A model generated the notes under the pieces. The model saw nothing but the letters and a program-made list of their open reading frames with translations, did not search any database and was not told the origin of the DNA. Shown here piece by piece: positions 29,238-39,450 of a stretch of DNA of 64,000 nucleotides. How positions within the stretch are numbered: position 1 is the stretch's first letter; each line of letters begins with the position of its first letter. Location: assembly GCA_963575745.1 (NCBI GenBank), contig CAUYUJ010007269.1, forward strand, positions 353,501 to 417,500, read 5' to 3'. This DNA is from Prorocentrum cordatum (lineage: Eukaryota > Sar > Dinophyceae > Prorocentrales > Prorocentraceae). The translations under genes were made by a program, and so were the position numbers.

Positions 29238-29905
29238 ATACTGTGCATGTATGTATTTATATATGTATGTATGCATGCATGTATGTATGCATGTATGTAT
29301 GTATGCATGCATTAATGCATGTACGTATGTGTGTGTGTCTAGGTGTATCTATGACACATACATACATGTATGCATGCATGCGTGCATACATACGTACACA
29401 CAAACATGCACATATCTACCTACCTACCTACCGACCTACCTACCGACCTACCTACCGACCGACCGACCGACCTACCGACCTACCTACACACAGCCATGCA
29501 TGCATACATACATACATACATACATACGTACGTACGTACGTACATACGTACGTACATACATACATACACACACATACATACATATTTACATGCATGCGTG
29601 CATGCATGCATGCATACAAACATGCACACGGGCAGATGCATACAAACGTGAACCCACACATACACACATCCAGGCAAATATTCATGCATGCATACATTCA
29701 CACATGCATACATACATACACACATACGCACAAACATGCACACACATACACAATACACATGCGTGTATACACATATACCTAAATCCATCCATTCATACAT
29801 ACATACATACACACATACAGACGTACACACGTACATACACACATACAGAAATGCATACACACACAAACATACAAGCATACATCGGTACATGTATGTATAT
29901 ATCGA
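29238..29905. repeat. Tetranucleotide composite (ATGT/CATA/ACCT/ACAC)
   Basis: Blocks of ATGTATGC, CTACCTAC and CCGACCTA, then CATACATA, GTACGTAC and ACACATAC follow each other. Period-4 phasing is kept across much of the block. Open frames of Tyr/Thr/His or Cys/Met/Tyr are repeat artefacts. Confidence 0.93.
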
Positions 29906-30659
29906 TGGGGTGGCAACACCCATGACCTGGGCCTCTTGCAGATTGTGTGTTTCGATCCCGCCGTTCGCTCTCGATGTAGGCCTCGGTGGGCCGCTCTGGG
30001 CCCCGAGGCTTTCGACAACTAGCCAAGGCGAAGAGTTCGCCCTGGGTAGTGCTCCAGGCAGGAGCTCTGGGTGTCACGAAAAAAATTCACGTGGTCGGAA
30101 TTCTGGGTCCGCAGGGGGGACGCCTATGATGGTGAGAGGACAACGATGGGATGACGTGGTATATCAAGGACGGAGAAAGAGCATGACGCCTCGATAAGGA
30201 TGGCGCGGAAGATCTGGGCGAAGTGGGTACTGCTGAGGGGAGGGAGGCTCTGGGAGAAGGGGATGGTGCTGAGAGGGTGGGTGAAGGCACGCGACAAGAA
30301 ACGCAACGTCCTACGCACGCCGTGCCGTCCCGTGTTCGCCTCGTCTTGACTGGAGAAAGAATAGGGGCGGGTCTATCGCTTCTTGTCCCCCCGGTTCTGC
30401 TAGAATCCTCGCTGGTGGACCAACTGGTGGGGTAGCATTGACAAGCCTCTCCCAGCACTCTCCATGGACCCCCGCGGCTCGCGGTCTTGCGAATCACCTG
30501 GCGCCGCGCAACGCCTGGATCAGACGAGGCGAGCGTTCCCCCTGGGAGTCCTCCATGCAAGTTCTCTGCTGACCAGGTGGCCTGCGCTCCCTAGCGGGAG
30601 CTGCTCGATTACAGGAAGGGGAGGCGAGTGAGAGAGGGGGGAGAGCGAGACAGAGAGAG

Positions 30660-30875
30660 AGAGAGATGTGTGTGGAATGCCCTCACCCATATGTAGATGA
30701 TTATGCACACATGCATACATACATGCATGCATACTTACATACGTACATGCATACACACATACACACAGGCATAGGCACATACACACATACGCCTAGACAC
30801 ACACACACACATACACATACATACATCCATACATACAGGCAGGCAGCCAGACAGACAGACGTACATGCGTACACT
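30660..30875. repeat. (GA)n then (ACAT)n microsatellites
   Basis: GAGAGA at 30645-30665 is followed by ACATGCATACATAC-type repeats, CACACACAC and CAGACAGACAG. It resembles the tetranucleotide block at 29.2-29.9 kb. Confidence 0.85.
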
Positions 30876-31127
30876 CATGCGCGTGCGTGTATATGCGCAC
30901 TGAAAACCACCGCGCGCGCTCCTCGCACGCTCACGCTCTGCCCCTCTTGGAGGACCAGCGTGCCGCGTGGCAGCAGGCCCGTGCCCGCACAGAATGGGCT
31001 ACCGTTGGGGTCCCGAGCCACGTCCCTGCGGCCGCCATCGGGCGCCGCCCGCCGCCTCCGCACCCTCCCCCCGGGCACTTGCATGGGGGAAGGAGGCCGC
31101 GGGGGGAGGGCCGCGCCTCGGGGCAGA

Positions 31128-31325
31128 GCGATATTCGGGGATGGACAGACCCCCCTTTAGTAAAACGTGGTTTAGTGAAAACGGTGAAAACGACCTGAGG
31201 CCCAAACCTGGCGGGCGCAAGCCTGGAAAATAACGGCCACGGCGCCCTCTCGAGAACCGAAAACGGAGAAATCACGAATCGACGTGTCACTGTGGGGGGT
31301 TCTGTCCACCCCCGAGATATGGGGG
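31128..31325. mobile_element. Imperfect inverted-repeat element
   Basis: The outer ends ATATTCGGGGATGGACAGA and the inverse of TCTGTCCACCCCCGAGATAT face each other around a centre near 31215. The arms are similar in order but have many mismatches, so this is an old element. Confidence 0.5.
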
Positions 31326-31429
31326 CCCCGAGGAGGCCCGGCGGAGAGGGCCAGGACCCGAGGCGGGGAGCAGGCGGCCGGAGAGGGCCGGGGCGGAGAG
31401 GGGCAGAGAGAGAGAGAGGGAGGCTCTTG

Positions 31430-31556
31430 CCGTCGCTCGGGCGCCCGTTCCCCGTGCTCGTGCCGAGTTCGTGCGCGCACGGCTCGCAGAAGGGCCCCGG
31501 AGGCTCCTCGGAGGCCCTCGCCGAGGAAACGTGCGCGCGCCCGAGCGATGCCAGGA
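31430..31556. mobile_element. Inverted-repeat element family F, copy 2
   Basis: It aligns with 22628-22757. The ends are GCTCGGGCGC and GCGCCCGAGCG. It is more GC-rich than copy 1. Confidence 0.62.
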
Positions 31557-31615
31557 AGAAGACGGAAGCCGCTGGCGAGGAAGTCGGAGTCCCGAAACGG
31601 TGCGGCGACAGGCCG

Positions 31616-31755
31616 CGCGGTGACCTCGAAATCCCCCAAGACCTCACCGCACGGTCCGTCACCGCACGGTCTTGGGGCCCCGGAGGCCCCTGTCGCCCGA
31701 GACATCCTCGGAGAACGACCCGAGCCCCAAAACCGTGCGGTGACCCCGGATCCCC
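31616..31755. repeat. Dispersed repeat C, copy 2 (empty site)
   Basis: It matches 1248-1367 and 1521-1550 without the 153-bp insertion. CACCGCACGGT is repeated within and beyond it. Confidence 0.7.
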
Positions 31756-31909
31756 ATCGACTCACCGCACGGTGTGGTCACCACCCCGTTTGGGGACCCC
31801 CGAGGGAAGGATCAGGGAAGCACGATGCCGGAGAGAAGGCGAGGACACAACAGAAGCACGGATGAGGAGGATGAGCAGGGACCCCGCGCGCGGCCAGCGG
31901 CCCGAGACC

Positions 31910-32310
31910 TCTCCGAGTCGCGGGGGCCTCCGAGAGGCTTTTGGGAGTCTCCCGGGAAGCCTCTAGGGAGTCTCTCGGGGAGCTTTGCTGTGGCCTCCAC
32001 GGGGAAGCCTCGCGGACTTGAAGGCTTCCTGGAGGGCCTCAGGGGGCGTCTTGGGGATTTCTTGGAGGCCAGCTGTTGTCGTCGGTCTCTCGGGGGCCTC
32101 TCTGGGGCTCTGTTTGGGCGGCCTGGCTCCTCTTGGGGAGCCTCTCGGCTCGTGTGGGGGCCCTCCGGGAATGTTTTGGGCCCATGTTGGGGGCCCCCCT
32201 TTGGGCGCTCGTGGGCGGTCCTTGGCACCTCTTTCGTCGTCTCTGGGCCCTCTTGGGCCGTCTTGGGGCGGTGAAGGGGGCCGTCTTGGGCAGTCCTGGA
32301 CGCTGTTAGG
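31910..32310. repeat. Degenerate CTTGGGGGCCTC-type repeat block (inverse of the CAAGACGGCCC type)
   Basis: Units GGAGCCTCTCGGG, CTTGGGGCGG and GGGGGCCTC recur. On the minus strand this is the same style as the 23.4, 41.7 and 48.8 kb blocks. Confidence 0.5.
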
Positions 32311-32739
32311 CTAGAAAACGGAAGTGCTAGAAATATGCGATTGTCATTTCGGAGCCGTGTTCGGGCCACTTGGGGGCACCCAGCACCAGTTTGGGGCCAC
32401 CTTGGACTGCCTGGAGCTGTCTGGCAGCCATCTGGGACCGTCCGATGCCTTCTTCGCCCGAGGTGGACTCCGCTGGAGCTTATCTCGAGGCTCCAGGGAG
32501 GTCCGGGCCAACTCCGGGGGCGGCTTGGTGAAGCGGACTTAATACACGCCGGCGGCCCCTGGTGTGCTGCGGCCCTGGGGTTCCCCGGGTCGGGTTTCCA
32601 GTATATGAGATCTGTGTTTGGTCGCATGTATGTGTACTAATGTGTTTCTGTATGTGTGTATATACATATACATATATCGAGCGAGGGAGGGAGAGAGAAA
32701 GAGAGAGAGAGAGAGACGACATAAGTAAAGAAAAACAAT

Positions 32740-34425
32740 GTGGGTGACGGGCAATTGCAATGCTCAAGGTAGCGATGGTGATGTACAGTGCCACGGGCTG
32801 TGCTGTGCTGTGCTGTGATGAACTGAGTCGCGCCATGCGGCGTTGAAGTGTTGTGCTCTATTGCATTGTGGATCAGGTCCTCCGTGGCGTCAAAACCCCG
32901 ATCGAACTGATCTGGATCTTAAGCTCGAGTTGCCTGAACGCATAATTCCGATCTAGCCGCAATCGAAACGCGCGGGGCGCTTGACCAGCTAGAGCTCAAG
33001 ATCCGGTTCAGCTCGGAAGCGGGACGAACCGAAATGGGGTGAATCTGAAGACTTCCGTGCTCTGTTGCGTCGTGGATCAAATCTTCCCTGGCGTCCGAAT
33101 CCTGACATAACTGAGCTGGGCCTCAAGCTCGAGCTTCCTGAGCGCCGTGCTCGCCCAAAGCTGATTGCAATCGAGACCTTATGAAAGGATTGTGTTCCGC
33201 AGCAAGTCGAAACAAGAATGGCGAGTCCAAACCGAGGCATCGAGAAGGGGCGGGCCGAAATGCCGACAACGACAACCACAGCGGACGGCGACGAACGCGA
33301 CCGCGGTTCCAGCTCGGGGCCACCATGTTAGATATGCACCTGGGTGCCCTGGACACGTGAAAACACGTGGTTCCAGCTCAGGGCCACCATGTTATATACC
33401 AAATTGAAAACATGCAAAATCAAGAGCCGAAGAAACTGTGTCCAGTTCTTACACATCTGGTGTAGATTTATTGATTCTGTCTGGCTGTTTTGGGCCGCCA
33501 CGCTTGGGGCGCCCTCACGATCACATGTTAGAACCCGCCCCCCCCTCCCGGGTGGCCCGCACACGCAAAAACACGTGGTTCCACCTCCGTGCAACCATGT
33601 TGGATACCTCTCTGGTTGGCCTGGGGACGTGTAAGCATGTATTTCCAGCTCGGCCCCCCCAAAAAATCTGCAAAGTAACCAGCAGAAGAAACTGTGGCAA
33701 ATTTTTACACATCTGGTGTCGATGTATTGATTTTGTCTGGCTCTTGTGGGCCCCAAGCTGGGGGCTCCCAGACGACCACATGTGAGATATCCCCCCGAAG
33801 GTTGCCCACACACGTAAAAACATGTGGTTCCACCTCGGGGCAATCATGTAAGGTGCCCCTCTGGGTGGCCTTGAATGAAAGACACATGGTGCAAGCTCGG
33901 GGCCACCATGTTAGATACCGCACTGGGTGGCCTGGACGCGTAAAAACACATGGTTCAAGCTCGGGACCACCATCTTAGATCCCCCCTGGGTGGCCTGGAT
34001 ACGTGAAAACATGTGGTTCCCTTTGGGGACAGCCATCTTCGATACCTCCCTGGGCGACCGGGGCACGTGAAAACAAGAATTTCGCCTGCGAGATCCTCGG
34101 AATTCTGGCCTCCAGGATGAGGACAATCTATATGACAAAACACGCGTTTCGCTCGAGACACCCTCAACAAGTTCTGCAAACGACGCGTTTCGCTCGAGAC
34201 ATCCGCAACCAGCGAAAATGTTCACCTTACCCTATCTTTTATAGGTCTGAATTTCGAACACCCGCGTTTCGCTCGGGACATCCTCAACATTTAATCCGCC
34301 AGCCCTTTTCGACTTCACTAGTCATCACACATGAATCCACCGACCCTTGTCGAACTTGGCACCAGGGACAGGCCCTCCACACTACAAGAGAACCCTGGGC
34401 CCAAGCCCTTTCCAGGAACAAATGA
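32740..34425 (+). repeat. Composite repeat family B, copy 2
   Basis: The start GGCAATTGCAATGCTCAAGG and TGATGTACAGTGCCA, then core CTGATCTGGATCTTAAGCTC (32905), match copy 1; part of the core recurs near 33100. The VNTR is different: units of about 64 bp with GGGCCACCATGTTAGATACC and TGGCCTGGACACGTGAAAAC (33300-34080). Two inserts about 252 bp apart share AAGAAACTGTG, TTTTACACATCTGGTGT and TTGTCTGGCT (33400-33540, 33655-33790). The end has CGCGTTTCGCTCGAGACA and GAACTTGGCACC.AGGGA, and is followed by (GA)n. Confidence 0.68.
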
Positions 34426-34824
34426 AAGACAGAGAGAGAGAGAGAGAGAGAGTGAGGGATGTATTCTTCATCGTGCCCCCTGGCACGCTGAGGCATGGTA
34501 TAATCCTACTGGTTGTCTGGTAGGGCTTGGGAAATATTTCAAGGCCCCCTCTCACCACACTCCCTCGCATGCATCGCCCCTCTCGTCCCTCGATGCAAAA
34601 CCATGAGTCCGCGCTCCTGGGGCCGCGCTCCCTCGTGAAAGAACGGTGGATCTGTGCTGACGAGGCCACGACTCATCGTACCAGCACGGATCCGCTCTGC
34701 CGCGGCCACGAGCCCTTGTAAAAGAAGACGCTCGCGCTTCCGAGGCCACGATCCCTCGCGACGGGCATGGATCCAGGCTCCCGAGCTCCCGAGCTCCCAG
34801 GACGGCCGATGCAGATGACTAGGG

Positions 34825-35010
34825 CAGCCACGATGGCCCAGGAAGCGTCCGAGACGGCCCCCAATGGCCCCAAGGCGGCCCAAAGGAGCCAGCATCATAG
34901 ATTGTCGCACGGCTGGGGGACATGGGGGCGTCGTCACCTTGCCGGGCTTCCTTCGACTCCAGACGGCCATACAGGCCTCCAAGGTGGCCCCAGGACGGCC
35001 CCAGGAGGGC
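34825..35010. repeat. Degenerate CAAGACGGCCC-type block
   Basis: CCAAGGCGGCCC, CCAAGGTGGCCCC and AGGACGGCCCC recur. Upstream, 34600-34780 shows diverged repeats with GAGGCCACGA and CCTCG. Confidence 0.45.
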
Positions 35011-35157
35011 CCCAACGTGGTCCAACAATCCCCCTGGTAAGCTTCGCTTTGGGTCTGGTCGAGGCCTGGTGCGATTTCTTCAAGAGTTTGTGTCCAGCCT
35101 TACTGGCGATCCCAAGAGAGGCCCCAGGAGGCTCCCCGAGGGAGGCTCCCAGGACTG

Positions 35158-35305
35158 CAGGAGGAGGAGGAGGAGGAGGAGGAGGAGGAGGAGGAGGAGG
35201 AGGAGGACAGGAGGAGGAGGAGAAGGAAGAGAGGAGGAGGAGAGGAGGAGGAGGAGAGGAGGAGAGGAGGAGGAGGAGGAGGACAGGAGGAGGAGGAGAA
35301 GGAGC
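35158..35305. repeat. (GGA)n microsatellite
   Basis: GGA with AGA and GGACA interruptions. Confidence 0.92.
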
Positions 35306-35589
35306 ACAGGAAGCCCCCTTCGACGGCACAGGCCCGGAGAGCGCCCGCTGCTGACCGACCGCGGCCTCCCGGAGCCAGGCCGGCCTTGGAGAGGGCCCCT
35401 CGCCGGCCCAGGTCGGCCCCAGCACGGCCCCGCGGCGGCCGCAAGAGGCCCCCCCCAGACAGCCACGACGGCCGCAAGGCTGCCCCAGAGGAGCCCAAGG
35501 CATCCCCAAGATGGCCCAACGGGGCTCGGCGATTGCCACTCGAAAGAGGTGAAGACGAACGGCGTCACATGTGACGCCCGTCCTCTTCC

Positions 35590-35631
35590 TCCACCATTCT
35601 CATCGTCATCGCCACCGCCACCACCACCACC

Positions 35632-35689
<58 letters not shown>

Positions 35690-35700
35690 CCACCACCACC

Positions 35701-35760
<60 letters not shown>

Positions 35761-35776
35761 GTCGTCGTCGTCGTCG

Positions 35777-35808
<32 letters not shown>

Positions 35809-35960
35809 GTCATCGTCATCGTCATCGTCATCATCATCATCATCACCACCACCTCCACCATCACCATCACCATCACCACCATCACCATCACCATCCACCA
35901 CGATCATCATCGTCATCACCATCATCTTCCGCCTGCTCATCACCATCACCGCGATCATAA
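35590..35960. repeat. (CAT/CAC)n trinucleotide array
   Basis: Blocks of CAC, CAT, CGT and CAT succeed each other in constant phase for about 370 bp. Poly-His, Ser/Ser and poly-Asp/Met frames follow from the repeat. Confidence 0.94.
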
Positions 35961-36365
35961 TCGCTATCAAGACCATCATGTGGTTCACCCCTCTCGTACG
36001 CCGCAATCCGGCTCCTCGTTTTCTAATGCTCTTCATGGCCTGTCTCTCTCTCTCTCTTCTCTTCCCCGTCTTTTTCATCATACTCATTACCACGACACTT
36101 TCCAACACAAACCCGGCGCGGGACAGCATGATAAATGTTCTGCTTCTTCCAAGCCTGGAAACATGAGGTGTCATGCGTTACGGGTTGCTGTCAATTCCAA
36201 CCCAATGTGCTGGGCTGGCACGGTGGCAGAACTTGCCGCAGGAGGCTGGACATAACCTGGATGCGTAAACATAAATGACAGATTTAGGAATCTAAGACGC
36301 TTGCGCGATTGTGGGCGCGAGCGGGGAAAAGAGCACGCCAGAGAGAAGTCAAAACACACATACGT

Positions 36366-36373
36366 AGAGAGAG

Positions 36374-36423
<50 letters not shown>

Positions 36424-36760
36424 CAGGCGGAACAAAGATAGCGGGAGAGAGAGAGAGAGAGACAACGAGAAAGAGAGACAGAGAGAGAGCGGCAGAGAGA
36501 AGGGAGAGGGAAAGGAAGCGGGGAGAAGAGAGAGAGAGAGAGAGAGATAGCGAGAGAGAGAGAGAGAGAAAGGGCAACAGAGCGAGGGAATGGAAGTGGA
36601 ACATCAACGGAAGAGACCGGGAGGGCGGTAAGGGCGAGAGACGGGGACGGGAATCAGAGGAATGAGGAGCAGGGGGGCGGGAAGAGGCGATGTTTTCACC
36701 AGCAGGGAAGAAAGAGAGAGAGAGAGAGAGGTAGAGCGAGAGAGAGAGGACAAGGGATCC
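36366..36760. repeat. (GA)n-rich purine tract
   Basis: GAGAGA runs with AAA and CGG interruptions are densest at 36366-36580 and 36712-36750. The purine strand is plus. Confidence 0.9.
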
Positions 36761-37325
36761 CAACCCGTTTGTTTCAGTTGGTACAGTACTTGTCCTTCTG
36801 CGTCCCAATTCGTGACGCTCGTGTTGTCGGTGTCGGCCTGGGCGAAGAACTTCTGAGTTCAAGCTTGTCGTACACCCATTCCAGAAGAATGATATGTCAA
36901 GGCAAGCCAGCGATCCTAACATTTCCCACATGCCTTGGCACTCGGTTTCCAAGACATATCAGCCGGTCCCCTTGTGGGGCCATCAGGCTGCGAGGCTTAA
37001 GCTTGCTGCTCCCTGCTCCAATTCAAATTTCCAATGGTCATTGTGATAGTTCTACGTTCTGCTTCCTTTTGTAACTGGTTGAAGTTCGCGCGAGGGGGAA
37101 GCCCCAAAGGACCAAAGGACCTGGTTACCACGCCCGGATCGCGCTCTCAGGTAAAACTACATGGGATTCGCGCCCCCTAGGCCATAATCCTTGGTACATT
37201 GCGCAATCTTCGCTTCCACGAGGCTACAAGCCCTCGTCAATTACACACATGTTGTCCCTGAGGTTACACACCCTCGTAAAGTACACGATATTCGCATTTC
37301 CGAGGCAACAAACCCTAGTAAATTA
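36760..37325. other. Unannotated stretch, no gene seen
   Basis: Mixed-composition DNA. A 100-codon frame at 36769-37074 has no recognisable domain. From 37190 a weak unit of about 45 bp with CGAGGC.ACA..CCCTCGT..A.T recurs three times. Confidence 0.4.
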
Positions 37326-37326
37326 T

Positions 37327-38119
37327 ACGTGGCACCCCGCAGATGCGGATAAGAGTGAGGGGGCAGTGGGGACGTCGACAGTTTGCCAGACTCCAGAGAA
37401 GCCCGCCGCAGGCGCCAAACTTTTATAAGTTATGCAACGAGCCCGCCGCAAGCGCCGATTTTTTCGTTAAACCAATGTGTGTAGGTGGCGGGTGGGTCGC
37501 TGTTGGATCGCGGGTGTAGAGAGCAGAAAATCCACCCCATAATAATCACCCCGACAAGCGAAGCCGTTTAGTAAACGCACACAAGGAATGAATCGATTAG
37601 GGCAGGGCTGTTTAGCCAACGCCGCCTAGGGCCGTTTAGTAAACGTCAATTGTCGGGTCCGGGTGGTCTTTCTTCCCTTGAGGTTGGGTCGCGTGGTGGG
37701 TCGCGGTTGGGTCGCGTGGTGGGTCGCGGGTGGGTCGCGGGGTGGATCGCGGGTGGGTCGCGGGGTGCGTCGCGGGTGGGTCGCGGGGTGGGTCGCGGGG
37801 TGGGTCGCGGGGTGGGCGGAGTCGCGGGTGGTCGCGGGTGAGGTCGCGGGGTGGGTCGCGGGGGGTCGCGGGGTGGGTCGCGGGTGGGTCGCGGGAAGGG
37901 TCGCGGGTGGGTCGCGGATGGGTCGCGGGGTGGGTCGCGGGGTGGGTCGCGGGGTGGGTCGCAGGGTGGGTTGCGGGTGGGTCGCGGGTGGGTCGCGGGA
38001 TGGGTCGCGGGGTGGGTCGCGGGTTGGGTCGCGGGGTGGGTCGCGGGGTGGGTCGCGGGTTGGGTCGCGGGGTGGGTCGAGGGGTGGGTCGCGGGTGGGT
38101 CGCGGGTGGGACGACGACG
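37327..38119. repeat. Dispersed repeat G, copy 2, with expanded 12-bp minisatellite
   Basis: It opens with GTGGCACCCCGCA and GGATAAGAGTGAGG and has AGAAGCCCGCCGCAGGCG, as in copy 1. The minisatellite of GGGTCGCGGGGT and GGGTCGCGGGT units spans about 37684-38110, against about 60 bp in copy 1. It then runs into AAC repeats, where the large palindrome begins. Basic RPTRDPP-type frames are repeat artefacts. Confidence 0.8.
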
Positions 38120-39419
38120 ACAACAACAAGAACAACAACAACAGTAATTACTAGCACGTGGGGACACACCGTTCTCACCAGTGCCAGGGTTTTCATAGGA
38201 GGCGGGCAATACCCCCCCTTTGTGGGGGGGCCGGTTCAAGCTCTACCAAATTTCCAAACGACTCTTCGCCACCACCCACACCCAGCTTCCCGCCCTATGA
38301 CGTTCGGACACTTCACTTCGTGGCATGCGGACGACCGTGGCTACTATTCAGGGCCCCGCGGCCGACGACGACGGCGTGCGCGCGCGAAGAAAAAACGAAT
38401 GTGTCCCGCATGGTATTATTTGACAGGGATGATGGCCCTGGCAGGTGCGCAACCGTTGTTGCAGAAGTTCGAAAAAGTTGCTCGCAAAAACCCGTTTGCC
38501 AGCAAAGAGTAAAAAGTGTTGGGTTTCCTACGAATCCGCAAGAGCGCGCGGGATGAACTTTTGATATATATATTTTTTGTGAAAAAACATTGTTTTTTTA
38601 TGTTTTTATGTTAAAATCGCTACGAAAACTAAGGTTTTGGAAGGATTTCGTCTTGCGCGCGCGAATGTCCACTCTACCTTATCTGTTGCAAGGGATTCTT
38701 GAAGTTTGGTTATGTTAGAACAAGAAATGTCAACTTTAGCTTATTTTTTGCAAGGGAAAACCGATCGTAACAACACAACCGGATCTGGTACACATCGTTT
38801 TGCCTGAGACTTTCTCACGAAAATGATGAAAATGAGGCTGCGGCCTAGGCGCGGCGGGGGGGCCGCGCACCAGGGGTCCCAACAATAATTATTCTTAAGA
38901 AGAAATAATGTTCAACAACAGCCGCAGCAACAGCAGCAGCAACAACAGCAACAATCACAACACAACAACAAGACCAACAACAACAACATGAGCAACAACA
39001 ACAACAACAGCAGCAGCAGCAACAGCAGCAACAACAACAACAACACCAACACCAACACCACCACCAACAACAGCAAAAACAACAACACCACCAACAATAA
39101 CAATAACAACAACATCAACAACAACAGCAGCAGCAACAACAACAATCATTTGAATACTGTTCGCCCTTATCTGCTCGTCTGTCCAATAACGCGTATTTCC
39201 TAAACCCTCCGGCCTCTTCGTCTTCGATCGAACCCCTTTTGGGGGGTATACCTTTCTTCCCTGCAGGCCGGGCCCCGGCAAGCGACGAGGCGGCCGCGGA
39301 CCGTCGGCCTGGCCAGCGGCAGCGCTGATCGGCGGGGCGGCCGCGGACCGTCGACCCGACCCCAAGAGGGACGGACAGGGGACCGACCACGACGACGACG
39401 ACGACGTCGACGACGACGC

Positions 39420-39450
<31 letters not shown>

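Noticed and set aside
29230-29925. Possible promoter or matrix-attachment function of the TATA-like ATGTATGT DNA
   Set aside because: Tetranucleotide repeat with no adjacent gene; nothing supports a regulatory role.
29935-29980. Possible tRNA T-arm at GTGTTTCGATCCCG
   Set aside because: No matching acceptor, D or anticodon stems could be found around it.
37730-38512. 260-codon plus frame ending in a basic stretch and MCPAWYYLTGMMALAGAQP
   Set aside because: The first two thirds are minisatellite. The end lies in the palindrome arm and is partly missing from the opposite arm. No conservation argument is available.
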